In this document: positions 9,105-17,849 of the stretch, one piece after another
Position numbering within the stretch: the stretch's first letter is position 1
Layout: every line of letters begins with the position of its first letter
NCBI GenBank assembly: GCA_937891735.1
Contig: CALAGR010000033.1
Location: forward strand, 1 to 34,312
Source: an uncultured Pseudomonadota bacterium
Lineage (GTDB): Bacteria > Myxococcota_A > UBA796 > UBA9615
Length of the DNA stretch: 34,312 nt
Reading direction: 5' to 3'
Made by a program: the position numbers and the translations under genes
Notes under the pieces: generated by a model
Databases searched by the model: none
Told to the model about the DNA's origin: nothing
What the model saw: the letters and a program-made list of their open reading frames with translations, nothing else

Positions 9105-10655
9105 GTGAGATCGTCCCTCCGTTTCCCGCTCACCCTGGCTCTCGCCGTCCTCGTCGGATGTCCCCAGCCGTCCGGCGACGACGACACGAGCGTGGATGAC
9201 GACGACACCGGCGACGACGACACCGGCGACGACGACACCGGCGACGACGACACCGGCGACGACGACGACGACGACACCACCGTGTCGCCCACCACGACCG
9301 TGCAGATCATCAGCCCGCCCGACGGCTCCACCCAGCAGCTGTTCACCACCTTCGTCGCGCAGGTGGACGGCGGCGCCCCCGGGATCGCGACGTGGCGCAT
9401 CGACGGGGACGAGTTCCACCAGGAGTTCTTCACCCTCGCCACGGGCCGGTCCGAGCACACCGTGGACACGGCCCTGTGGCCCGACGGCACCTACACCATC
9501 AGCGCGGAGGCCACGAGCTGGAGCCTCACCGACTCCATCCAGGTGATCCTTCAGAACGGCGACCTGCTGCACTACGAGCTGGGCGACGCGGTCTACGAGT
9601 TCGAGCCCCTCAACCCCACGCCCATGGTGCTCGACCTGGTGCCGTCGGCCGTCTCCATGCTCCAGATGGTCACCCCGGCCAGCGGCCAGCCCTGGGAGTA
9701 CCTCGCCGGCTACGCCTGGAACCCCGACGGCGAGTGGGCCATCGGCGGCGCGAACACCAGCGTGTATCCGATCAGCGCCGCCGGCGGCGCCCCCTGGGCG
9801 GGCGGGATCCCCAACCACCCCAACGTGCCGTGGCTGACGGGCCAGTACCTGCTGTACCCCTGGGGCGACGAGACGGCCGACGGTGACACGATGACCGTGG
9901 ACGCGGTGGTGAAGCGGGCGTTCAGCGAGCCCACCGCGGGGCTGCTGCACCTGGACTTCTACTTCGTGAGCGGCGTGGCCGTCAGCGCCGCCACAGCGCC
10001 GTCGCACAGCGGTCTGCAGAACATGCTGGACGCGCTGGAGTCGGTGTTCCTGGCCGCCAACATCGCGCTCGGCGACGTGCGCTACTTCGACCTGCCCAAC
10101 GCTGGCTACCTCAACATCGACAGCTACGACGAGCTCACCGCGCTCTTCGCGCAGTCGGTCACGAGCGGGGACCGGGTGGTGAACGTCTTCGTCGTGGAGG
10201 ACATCGATCTGGTCGGCGCCGATCCGCTGGGGGTCGCATCGCACATCCCGGGTCCGGCGCTCCTGAACGGAACAGGCCAGTCCGGCGTCGCCCTGGTGGA
10301 CCAGTACATCCAGAGCAACGAGCCGGGCACGGCCGCCGCGCTGGCGGCCCACGAGATCGGCCACTACCTGGGCCTGTACCACTGCTCCGAGGTGTCGGGC
10401 ACCCTCCACGATCCGCTGCTGGACACGGTGCAGTGCTGCAATGGCGGCTCCTGCTCGGCCACGAACCTCATGGACCCATACCTGTACGGAGACACCTCGA
10501 TCACCGACGACCAGGCCTGGGTGCTGCACCGGCACCCCCTCGTCGAGCTGATCGACCCCAGCCAGCTCCCCGCGCGGTCTGCACCGGGCCTCGTGAACGG
10601 CGCCGATGGCCTGCTCTCCGGTCCCGTTCCGCACTTCTGCGGAGTCGGGCAGTAG
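9105..10655 (+). CDS. Metzincin-type zinc protease lipoprotein
   Basis: A 516-residue exported protease. From the GTG at 9105 the signal MRSSLRFPLTLALAVLVGC gives a good lipobox with Cys19; an ATG at 9084 would add seven residues and is less likely. Right after the lipobox is an Asp-rich linker of repeated GDDDT units. Residues about 65-155 form a beta-sandwich-like region (TTTVQIISPPDGSTQQ..., WPDGTYTISAEA). The catalytic motif HEIGHYLGLYH (H416, E417, H420, H426) is the full metzincin HExxHxxGxxH, and M456 in NLMDPYLY is a good Met-turn. Several cysteines near 427-450 (HCSEV, QCCNGGSC) may form disulfides. It most likely acts at the cell surface on proteins or peptides. No propeptide cysteine switch is obvious. 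The TAG stop forms part of the SulP promoter hexamer. Confidence 0.88.
   Translation: MRSSLRFPLTLALAVLVGCPQPSGDDDTSVDDDDTGDDDTGDDDTGDDDTGDDDDDDTTVSPTTTVQIISPPDGSTQQLFTTFVAQVDGGAPGIATWRIDGDEFHQEFFTLATGRSEHTVDTALWPDGTYTISAEATSWSLTDSIQVILQNGDLLHYELGDAVYEFEPLNPTPMVLDLVPSAVSMLQMVTPASGQPWEYLAGYAWNPDGEWAIGGANTSVYPISAAGGAPWAGGIPNHPNVPWLTGQYLLYPWGDETADGDTMTVDAVVKRAFSEPTAGLLHLDFYFVSGVAVSAATAPSHSGLQNMLDALESVFLAANIALGDVRYFDLPNAGYLNIDSYDELTALFAQSVTSGDRVVNVFVVEDIDLVGADPLGVASHIPGPALLNGTGQSGVALVDQYIQSNEPGTAAALAAHEIGHYLGLYHCSEVSGTLHDPLLDTVQCCNGGSCSATNLMDPYLYGDTSITDDQAWVLHRHPLVELIDPSQLPARSAPGLVNGADGLLSGPVPHFCGVGQ
9198..9275 (+). repeat. In-frame 15-nt repeat encoding the GDDDT linker
   Basis: Four consecutive copies of GACGACGACACCGGC (9198-9257) are followed by six GAC codons. 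Copy-number change would lengthen or shorten the linker without a frameshift. Confidence 0.85.
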
Positions 10656-10658
10656 GGT
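10653..10658 (+). promoter_or_regulatory. -10 element TAGGGT for the SulP gene
   Basis: TAGGGT begins with the TAG stop of the upstream protease gene and ends 6 nt before the ATG at 10665. The 6-nt spacer is all C, so no Shine-Dalgarno is possible there. Confidence 0.5.
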
Positions 10659-10664
10659 CCCCCC

Positions 10665-12173
10665 ATGGACCGCAAGCGCCTGCTGGCGGATCTGGTCGCG
10701 GGCGTATCCGTCGCCTTCATCCTGATCCCCCAGTCCCTCGCCTACGCCGAGCTCGCAGGGCTCCCGGCCCACCACGGTCTCTACGCGGCGTCGCTGCCGC
10801 TGGTGGTCGCGGCGGTCTTCGCCAGCTCGAAGTACCTGCAGACGGGTCCGGTGGCGCTCACCGCGCTGCTGACCTTTGGCGCCCTGAGCACCCTGGCGAC
10901 CCCGTTCTCCCCTGAATACGTGGGGTTGGCGGCGGTGCTCGCGCTGATCGTGGGGGTGCTGCGGGTGGGGCTGGGCCTGGTGCGCGCCGGCGGCGTCGCG
11001 TTCCTGTTGAGCCAGCCGGTGCTGCGCGGCTTCGTCCTGGGGGCCGCCTTCCTCATCTTCTGCTCGCAGCTCCCGGCGGTCACCGGGTCCGTGGGGGTGC
11101 AGGGAGACGGCGTGATGGCCCGCGCCCTGTGGACCGTCAGCCACCCCGCCGCCTGGACGGCCGGGGCCCTGGTCTTCTCCGGCGTGACGCTGGCGCTGAT
11201 CCTGGGCTTCCGCAGGCTCCACCCGCTCTTCCCGGGGGTGCTCGTCGCGGTGATCGCGACGGCGGTGTTCAGCGCCGTGACGGGCTACGCGGGCGCCACA
11301 GTGGGCCTGATCGAGGGGGGCCTGCCGGTGGGCTCGCTCGCGGCGCTGCCGTGGGAGCGCCTGCCTGCGCTGCTCGTGGGGGGGGCGGTCATCGCGTTGG
11401 TGGGGTTCGCGGAGCCGGTCTCGCTGGCCCGGCACTTCGCGGATCTGGAAGGGCAGGACTGGGACCCGAACCGCGAGTTCGTGAGCCAGGGCGCGGCCAA
11501 CATCGTGTCCGGGCTGGTCGGCGGCTTTCCGTTGGGAGGCTCGTTCTCCCGGACCTCCATCAACCACCTCGCCGGCGCCCAGACCCGGTGGTCGGGGGCG
11601 TTCACGGGGCTCACCGTCATCGCCTTCCTGCCCTTCGCGTTCCTCGTCGCGCCGCTGCCCAAGGCGGTGCTGGGCGCCACGATCATCGGGGGGGTGATGG
11701 CGTTGATGCGTCCCCAGCCGCTGCTGCAGACGCTGCGGCTGAGCCGGCTCGAAGGGGGGCTCGCGGGCCTCACCGCAGTGCTCACGATCACGTGCGCGCC
11801 GCACCTCGAGTACGGGGTCATCGCAGGCGTGGTGCTGTCGCTCCTGATCCAGCTGGTCCGCGGGCGCACCCTCCGCATGCGGCCGGAGTTCGTGCGGGAG
11901 GTCGACGGCGACCTCGTGCGCTGCCACCCCCAGGGCGCGCTGTGGTTCGGATCCGTCGCGCATCTGCAGGACTGCTTCGCCAAGGCGCTGCTCTCCGGAG
12001 GCACGGCGCGCTACGAGATCGCCTGCGACGGGCTGACCCATGTCGATCTGAGCGGCGCGGTGGCGCTGCAGGGGCTGGTCACCCAGGGCGAGGCGCGGGG
12101 CGTGTCGGTGCAGATCAGCGGCGCGAGGCCGGGGCTGGAGTCCCTGTTGGAGGAGCTCCGTCGGGACCTGTAG
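10665..12173 (+). CDS. SulP-family anion transporter with STAS domain
   Basis: A 502-residue inner-membrane transporter of the SulP/SLC26 family (sulfate, bicarbonate or related anions). It opens with the family hallmark DLVAGVSVAFILIPQSLAYAELAGLP, then GLYAASLP, and contains about 10-12 hydrophobic helices over residues 10-400. A conserved FPLGGSFSRTSINHLAGAQT segment (near 287-305) matches the substrate-site half-helix of the family. The C-terminal 95 residues form a short STAS domain (GALWFGSVAHLQ ... THVDLSGAVALQGL). Substrate cannot be read from sequence. The ATG is preceded by TAGGGT and a C run rather than a ribosome site. It may be co-transcribed with the downstream oxygenase-like gene, 10 nt away. 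Confidence 0.92.
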   Translation: MDRKRLLADLVAGVSVAFILIPQSLAYAELAGLPAHHGLYAASLPLVVAAVFASSKYLQTGPVALTALLTFGALSTLATPFSPEYVGLAAVLALIVGVLRVGLGLVRAGGVAFLLSQPVLRGFVLGAAFLIFCSQLPAVTGSVGVQGDGVMARALWTVSHPAAWTAGALVFSGVTLALILGFRRLHPLFPGVLVAVIATAVFSAVTGYAGATVGLIEGGLPVGSLAALPWERLPALLVGGAVIALVGFAEPVSLARHFADLEGQDWDPNREFVSQGAANIVSGLVGGFPLGGSFSRTSINHLAGAQTRWSGAFTGLTVIAFLPFAFLVAPLPKAVLGATIIGGVMALMRPQPLLQTLRLSRLEGGLAGLTAVLTITCAPHLEYGVIAGVVLSLLIQLVRGRTLRMRPEFVREVDGDLVRCHPQGALWFGSVAHLQDCFAKALLSGGTARYEIACDGLTHVDLSGAVALQGLVTQGEARGVSVQISGARPGLESLLEELRRDL

Positions 12174-12176
12174 CGT
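12171..12176 (+). promoter_or_regulatory. -10 element TAGCGT for the oxygenase-like gene
   Basis: TAGCGT begins with the SulP stop codon and lies 7 nt before the ATG at 12184. A TTGGAG at about 12147 with an 18-nt spacer is a possible -35. Confidence 0.45.
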
Positions 12177-12183
12177 GCGTCGC

Positions 12184-13158
12184 ATGACCCGCGCCTACCG
12201 CATCCTCGATCCGCTCCTGCCCACCGCCGACGCGACCGCCCTGCGGCAGCTCGTGCAGGCCTCGGGCCCCTACGGGACCTACGTCCGAAACCCCATCGAG
12301 AGCGGGCTCGGCGCCGGGTTGACCCGCAGACACGACGCGCTGATGGCGTTCTTCAAGCGCCAGATGGCGGCGGGCACCCTGGAGGACCTGGAGGTCATCG
12401 GCGCGCGCACCAACCTGTTTCGCGGGACGTGGTTCGAGCGGGGCGTCACCCAGGGAGTGGACTGCGCCTCCATCGTCGGCCTGGACGCGTTGACCACGGC
12501 CGCCGCGGAGCTGCTGGGGGCCGGGATCGTCGAGCCCTACATGCTCTACACCAACCTGCTGCTGCCGGGCCAGGAGCTGGCCGTGCACCACGACACGCCG
12601 GAGTTCCTGGGCCTCGACAAGACGAACACGCCCGAGTGGTTCCTGGTGGTCTGCGGGCTCAGCGGGCTGTTCGAGGAGCACCACGTACGGGTGGCCTCGG
12701 CGGTGCTGTTCGTGGACGGCGACGGGGATCTCATCGTGTACCCCGACGGCATCGACGCGCCGCCGCAGGGCGTGCCACCCACCGCCAACACGGGGATCGT
12801 CCTGGACGCGGACGAGCTCGTGCACGGCGTGGCGCGGGTCGGCGGACCCGACGCGGCGGCGCCTCCGGCGGAGATCGGGATGCTCCTGCACCGCGTGCCG
12901 GACGGTTGGTCGCTCCGGCGGGGGGACGCGGAGGTCGCGCGCTACTCCGATGGGCAGGTGCGGCTGTCGCTTCAGTGGAAGGCGTGGCTCTTCGACGACG
13001 CTGCGGACAAGGCGGCCAAGACCCCGCTGACCCTGGAGGGGGCGACGGAGCGGCTCGTGCGGGAGCTGCGGGACCTGGGTGTCCTGACCGGCGAGCGGCC
13101 GGACGACACGGACCTCGCGCTGCTGCTGATGGAGGCGTTCATCCCGCTGCCCACGTAG
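12184..13158 (+). CDS. Putative 2-oxoglutarate/Fe(II) oxygenase-like protein
   Basis: A 324-residue soluble protein. It has a plausible Fe(II)/2OG facial triad: H135-x-D137 in LAVHHDTPEF, distal H214 in DELVHGVARVG, and R260 in VRLSLQWKAW where a 2-oxoglutarate-binding Arg is expected. The spacing (about 77 residues from D137 to H214, 46 further to R260) is normal for a double-stranded beta-helix core. The N-terminal 100 residues contain no recognised motif. The last 60 residues are helical and may be a partner-binding tail. An alternative GTG at 12175 would add three residues and lie inside the promoter-like hexamer. I infer the enzyme class from motif geometry only; the substrate is unknown, and a cupin-like non-enzyme is possible. 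Confidence 0.7.
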   Translation: MTRAYRILDPLLPTADATALRQLVQASGPYGTYVRNPIESGLGAGLTRRHDALMAFFKRQMAAGTLEDLEVIGARTNLFRGTWFERGVTQGVDCASIVGLDALTTAAAELLGAGIVEPYMLYTNLLLPGQELAVHHDTPEFLGLDKTNTPEWFLVVCGLSGLFEEHHVRVASAVLFVDGDGDLIVYPDGIDAPPQGVPPTANTGIVLDADELVHGVARVGGPDAAAPPAEIGMLLHRVPDGWSLRRGDAEVARYSDGQVRLSLQWKAWLFDDAADKAAKTPLTLEGATERLVRELRDLGVLTGERPDDTDLALLLMEAFIPLPT

Positions 13159-13194
13159 AGAGTCATCGCGGCCAGCAGAAGGCTTGAGTGGCGA

Positions 13195-14718
13195 TTACCC
13201 GCCGACCTCTCCCACGCGACCCGCCGCCGCGAGCAGCTCGGCCGCAGCGAGCTCCCGGTCCACCTGGGCCTGCACAAAGCCCAGCTCTGCGTACTTCAGG
13301 GCCGTCTGTGCGTCCAGGATCTCGACCTGGCGGGCCTTTCCGGCCTTGTATCGCGCTTCCACCAGCCGATAGGCCTCGGCCGCGAGCTCCCGCTCGAGCT
13401 TGGCCACGCTGACCGCGTCCCGCTTGGTGGAGAAGACGTCCCAGGCGTTCTCGACCTCCATGGACACGCGCTGGCGCACCGACTCGATGTTGGTGATCGC
13501 CTGGCGCTTGCGCGACGCCGCGATCCGGGCGTTGTGCACCTTGATGCCGCCGTCCCAGATGGGCAGCTGCACCCCCAGCCCGATCCACCAGGACGTCTTC
13601 TTGTCGTCGAACCCGGCGACCTGGTCGCTCCAGTTCCACTGGGCGGACACGGCGAACGCGGGCATGAACTGCAGGACCGCATCGACCTCCATGTTCTGCG
13701 CGCCCAGGGCCTGGGCCTCGGCGCCGGCGACCTCGGGGCGCTGCTCCATCGCTTCGGCGGCGAGCCCTTCGGGGTCCAGCCGGCTGATGGTCACCTCGGG
13801 CAGGGGCGTCAGCGTGCCGACCTCGAGATCCCGCTTGCCGATGGCGACCTCGAGCCCGCGCTTCGCGGTGCGCTCCATCTGCTCGACGTCGCGCAGTTGC
13901 CGCTTGATCTTCTCCACCTCGAGCTGGGCCCGCAGGGTCACGTCCCGCGTGATCATCCCCGCCGCGTCCAGCGCCATCGTGTCCTTGAGGTGCGCCTCGA
14001 CCAGCGTGACCTGCTCGCGGATCAGGATCGCCGACTCCTGCACCTGCCACGCCCCCGCGTAGGCCTTGACCACCCCGAGCATCAGCTGGTCGCGCGCCTG
14101 CCGGATCTGGGCGCGGGTGGCGAGCAGGTTCTGCTTGCCGGCCTCCGCCATCGAGATGGCCCGCGGCGACAGGGGCCAGTCCATGCGCAGGTTGAGGTAC
14201 TGCTGGGTCTTTGGCTGGATCACCGTCGGCTCCGCGGCGGGCTGATCGTCGCCGGTGTCCCCGAGGTCGCCGCCCCCGTTCATCGCCTCCAGGAAGTCCG
14301 CGCAGTTGTCGAAGCCGTTGATCTCCGCGAGCTGATCGCAGTCCTCCGGCTCGATCATGTTGTCCTCGGCCAGCTCGCCCAGGATGTAGCCGATGTTGCC
14401 GTACAGGGGCGTGAACGCGTCCGTCAGGAAGCTGGTGTCGAAGCTGTCGGCGAAGTCGAGCGCGATCTCCCGGTCGTTGATCCGGTACTGGTAGCCCGCG
14501 GAGATGCTCGGCTGGATGAAGGCGAAGGCCTGGTCCCTTTGAGCCTTGGCCTGCACCTCCATCTCCAGCGCCGCGCGCAGCGCCGGGTTGTGCTTGACGG
14601 CGAGCTGCAGCGCGTCCTGCAGCGCGAACGGGCGCTCGGTGAGCTGCCCCTGCGCGGCCGCTGGACCCGGCAGCGCCAGCATGGCTCCGATGACGATCAA
14701 AAGGACGACGGTCTTCAT
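13195..14718 (-). CDS. TolC-family outer-membrane efflux protein
   Basis: A 507-residue outer-membrane channel of the tripartite RND pump encoded upstream. A Sec signal (MKTVVLLIVIGAMLALPGP) is cleaved after AAA near residue 22. The two OEP repeats are visible: LTERPFALQDALQLAVKHNPALRAALE near 26-52 and, in the second half, LGVQLPIWDGGIKVHNARIAASRKR with long amphipathic helices following. An acidic insertion at about 115-165 (with C127 and C139, likely a disulfide, and GDLGDTGDDQ) is unusual and probably forms an extracellular or periplasmic loop. The ATG overlaps the pump stop as ATGA, so it is the last gene of the operon. Only 36 bp separate its end from the convergent oxygenase-like gene and no terminator hairpin is seen there. 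Confidence 0.92.
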   Translation of the reverse strand: MKTVVLLIVIGAMLALPGPAAAQGQLTERPFALQDALQLAVKHNPALRAALEMEVQAKAQRDQAFAFIQPSISAGYQYRINDREIALDFADSFDTSFLTDAFTPLYGNIGYILGELAEDNMIEPEDCDQLAEINGFDNCADFLEAMNGGGDLGDTGDDQPAAEPTVIQPKTQQYLNLRMDWPLSPRAISMAEAGKQNLLATRAQIRQARDQLMLGVVKAYAGAWQVQESAILIREQVTLVEAHLKDTMALDAAGMITRDVTLRAQLEVEKIKRQLRDVEQMERTAKRGLEVAIGKRDLEVGTLTPLPEVTISRLDPEGLAAEAMEQRPEVAGAEAQALGAQNMEVDAVLQFMPAFAVSAQWNWSDQVAGFDDKKTSWWIGLGVQLPIWDGGIKVHNARIAASRKRQAITNIESVRQRVSMEVENAWDVFSTKRDAVSVAKLERELAAEAYRLVEARYKAGKARQVEILDAQTALKYAELGFVQAQVDRELAAAELLAAAGRVGEVGG

Positions 14719-17700
14719 GCCTCCACCTCTGCTTCTTCGACGTCGTGGGCGCCATGCAGGATCCGATTCCAGACTGCGGCGATGCGGCCGCCGGCTGTGT
14801 CCACGAGCTCGTAGACGATCGGGATGATGACGAGGGTGAGGAAGGTCGCCGCGGCCAGACCGCCCGCCACCGTCTTCGCGAGGTCGGCGGTCAGCTCTGC
14901 GCCCTTGCCCGGGAACAGCGCCATCGGCAGCAGCCCCGCGACGGTCGTCCCGGTGGTGATCAACACGGCGCGCAGCCGGGTCCGACCGCCCTCGACGACG
15001 GCCTCCCGACGGTCCATGCCTTCGCGCCGCAGCTGGTTGATGTAGTCGATGAGCACGATCCCGTTGTTGACCACGATGCCTGCCAACATGATCACTCCGA
15101 CGAAGGTGACAACCGAGATGGGCGTGTTGCTCAGGAACATCACGACGGCGACGCCCACGAACGACAGCGGCACCGTGAACATGATGACCAGCGGGTGTCC
15201 AAACGCCTCGAACTGGCTCGCCATCACCATGTAGACCAGCAGGATCGCCAACACCAGCGCGCCCAGCAGCAGGATGAACGCCTCCTGCATCTGCTCGAAG
15301 GTGCCGCCGAAGTCGATCCGGTACCCGGACGGGAGTGACGCACGGATCGGGGCCAGGGCCGCGTCGATGTCCTTGATCGCCGTGCCGATGTCTCGCCCTT
15401 CGAGGTTCGCCCGCACGGCGACCTTTCGCACCTGGTCGCGCCGGGTGATCTGGATCGGTCCGGTCGATGAGACGAACTCCGCGACCTGCCGCAGCGGCAC
15501 CGCGAAGCCCGCGCGGGTCGGCACGACGATGCGGTCGAGCTCATCGAATCCGCCGCGGTCGCGCGCCTGGTAGCGCACGCGGATGGGGTATTCCTCGCCG
15601 TCCTCGCGGTACAGGCCCGCCAGGGATCCGCGGGTCGCGCTGTCCACCGCCCGAGCGATCTCGAAGACCGTCAGCCCGTAGGTCGCGGCGCGCTCCCGGT
15701 CCACCTCGAGATGCCGCTCGGGCTTCGGCTCCTTCATGGACTGGTCGATGTCGGTCAGGCCGTTGATCGAGGAGACGGTGGCCTCGACGCGGTCGGCCAG
15801 CCCGGTCAGGGCGTCGAGATCGGTGCCGTAGATCTCGATCTGCACGGGCTTGGTCCCCCCGCCGCCCATCATCGCCTCGCCCATGTCCATGAACTGGATG
15901 CTCATGCCCTCGGTGCGCGGGGCGTTCGCTCGCACGTCCGCGAGGATCTCGGTCAGCGCCCGGTCGCGCTCGCCCTTGAGGCGGACGAAGACCTGGGCTT
16001 CGTGCACGCCGGCCGGGGACATCTCCGAGAGGCCGGCGCCGAGGTCCTTCTCGTTGGTGCCGATGGCGATGCCGGCGGTCTCGATCTCCGGCAACGTCAG
16101 CAGGTAGCGCTCGACCCGCGCCATGGACCGCTGCACGTCCGCCAGGGGCGTGCCGACCTTGAACGCGGCCTTGGCCATCATGAGGGGCTGGTCCGTGGCG
16201 GGCATGAACGTCGCGCCGACCTGGGTCAAGAGCCCCGCGGACACGGCCAGGGAGAGCGTCACGACCCCGATCGTCACCACCCGATGTCCCAGACACCATC
16301 GCAGGACAGCCTCGTACAGCCCCGAGATCCGGTCGAAGGCCCTGCCCGCCTCGCTGACCCGCAGGGCGTCGCGCTCGTCGAAGGTGACCGACGCCAACAT
16401 CGGCACGATCGTCAGGGCCACCATCAGCGACGCGGCGAGGGCGAACGCGACGACCATCGCCAGCCCGCGCACGAGCTCGCCGGCGAGGCCGCCACCGAAG
16501 AACAGCGGAAGGAACACCGCGATGGTCGTCAGGGTGGACGCCGTGATGGCCATGCCGACCTCACGAGCGCCATCCCGCGCCGCTTCGATGCGCCCCTTCC
16601 CCTGCTCGAGGTGGCGGAAGATGTTCTCGATGACGACGACGGCGTTGTCGACGAGCATGCCGATGCCCAGCATCAGCCCGCCCATGGTCATCAGGTTCAG
16701 CGTCTCGCCGGCGAGGTAGATGGGGATGAACGTGGCCAGCAGGGACAGGGGAATGGCGACGGCGATGGCCAGCGTCGGTCGGATGGAGCGCAGGAACAAG
16801 AACATGAACAGGATCGCAAGCAGGCCACCGGCGAGCCCCGAGCGGCTCACGTTGTTGGACATCTGCTCGATCTGTTCGCCCGTGTCCATGACCAGCGAGA
16901 ACTTGATGTCGGTGGGCAGCTCGGCTCGGACCTTGGCGAGCTCTTCCTTGACCCGCTGGGCGACCTGCAGCGGGTTGGCCCCGGACTGCTTGACGATCTG
17001 CAGGAACAGCGCGTCCGCGCCGTTGGACCGGAACGTGCTGCGGATGTCCTCGGTGCTCAGCTGGACGGCGCCGACGTCCTTGATGCGCATGGGCACGCCG
17101 CTGCGCCCCACGCCCACCACCGTCTGTTCGATGTCGCTCAGGGATCGGAAGGCGCCGAGGGTGCGCACGAGGTACTCGTTCTGCTGCTCGATGACCCGCC
17201 CGCCAGGCAGGTCGACGTTCTGGGCGCCGATGGCCTGGATCACCTGGCTCAGGCCGAGTCCGCTGACCTCCAGCGCGGCCCGGTCGATCTCGACGTGGAT
17301 CTCCTGGCTGGGAGCCCCGATGAGCATCGCCTGGGCGACGCCTTCCAGCCGCTCGAGGCGCTGGGTGAGCGTGTCCCCCAGGAACCGGTCGAGGGCCTGG
17401 GTGTTGCCGTTCATTCCCGTGACGGTGTATCCGAGCACGGGCATGGAGCTGAGGGAGAACTTGACCACCATCGGGTCTTCGGAGTCCTCGGGCATCATCG
17501 GCGCGATCAGCCCGAGCGCCTCGCGCAGGTCCTGGGCCGCCTCGTTGAGCTCGGTGCCGTAGTCGAACTCCACCATGATGAAGCTGACGTCTTCGCGGGA
17601 GATCGAGTTGAGTCCCACGACTCCGCTGACCGAGGCCAGCGCCCCCTCCAGGGGTCGGGTGACGAGCTTCTCGATGTCCTCGGACGCTGCGCCCTCGTAG

Positions 17701-17849
17701 CGTGTGATGACCGAGATCGTCGGGAAGTCGACGTCGGGCATCAGGTCGAGGCCGAGCCGGGACAGGGACATCACCCCGATCACGACGATGATCGCCGCGA
17801 TCATCGTGATGGTGACGGGGCGTTCGACCGCGATGTCAGAGAGGCTCAC
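14715..17849 (-). CDS. RND efflux pump, inner-membrane permease
   Basis: A 1,044-residue proton-driven pump of the AcrB-like (HAE) type, full length. It begins SLSDIAVERPVTITMIAAIIVVIGV, with the first helix at about 10-30, then a long periplasmic loop, six helices in the middle and a repeat of the same layout in the second half. The proton-relay helix reads GIGMLVDNAVVVIENIF with D401-N402, where AcrB has two Asp; the single-Asp form is common in related pumps. The last helices are present up to IIPIVYELVD, and the tail is short. The GTG at 17849 overlaps the adaptor stop as GTGA and is chosen over an upstream extension that would run through the adaptor gene. Substrate class (drug, dye, lipid or metal) cannot be told. 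Confidence 0.94.
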   Translation of the reverse strand: MSLSDIAVERPVTITMIAAIIVVIGVMSLSRLGLDLMPDVDFPTISVITRYEGAASEDIEKLVTRPLEGALASVSGVVGLNSISREDVSFIMVEFDYGTELNEAAQDLREALGLIAPMMPEDSEDPMVVKFSLSSMPVLGYTVTGMNGNTQALDRFLGDTLTQRLERLEGVAQAMLIGAPSQEIHVEIDRAALEVSGLGLSQVIQAIGAQNVDLPGGRVIEQQNEYLVRTLGAFRSLSDIEQTVVGVGRSGVPMRIKDVGAVQLSTEDIRSTFRSNGADALFLQIVKQSGANPLQVAQRVKEELAKVRAELPTDIKFSLVMDTGEQIEQMSNNVSRSGLAGGLLAILFMFLFLRSIRPTLAIAVAIPLSLLATFIPIYLAGETLNLMTMGGLMLGIGMLVDNAVVVIENIFRHLEQGKGRIEAARDGAREVGMAITASTLTTIAVFLPLFFGGGLAGELVRGLAMVVAFALAASLMVALTIVPMLASVTFDERDALRVSEAGRAFDRISGLYEAVLRWCLGHRVVTIGVVTLSLAVSAGLLTQVGATFMPATDQPLMMAKAAFKVGTPLADVQRSMARVERYLLTLPEIETAGIAIGTNEKDLGAGLSEMSPAGVHEAQVFVRLKGERDRALTEILADVRANAPRTEGMSIQFMDMGEAMMGGGGTKPVQIEIYGTDLDALTGLADRVEATVSSINGLTDIDQSMKEPKPERHLEVDRERAATYGLTVFEIARAVDSATRGSLAGLYREDGEEYPIRVRYQARDRGGFDELDRIVVPTRAGFAVPLRQVAEFVSSTGPIQITRRDQVRKVAVRANLEGRDIGTAIKDIDAALAPIRASLPSGYRIDFGGTFEQMQEAFILLLGALVLAILLVYMVMASQFEAFGHPLVIMFTVPLSFVGVAVVMFLSNTPISVVTFVGVIMLAGIVVNNGIVLIDYINQLRREGMDRREAVVEGGRTRLRAVLITTGTTVAGLLPMALFPGKGAELTADLAKTVAGGLAAATFLTLVIIPIVYELVDTAGGRIAAVWNRILHGAHDVEEAEVEA

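Noticed and set aside
8976-12185. Minus-strand frame of about 1,070 residues
   Set aside because: It is antisense to the protease and SulP genes, is His/Gln/Arg-rich without domains, and has no ribosome site.
13159-13194. Terminator between the convergent oxygenase-like and TolC genes
   Set aside because: The 36 bp contain no stable hairpin with a T tract on either strand.
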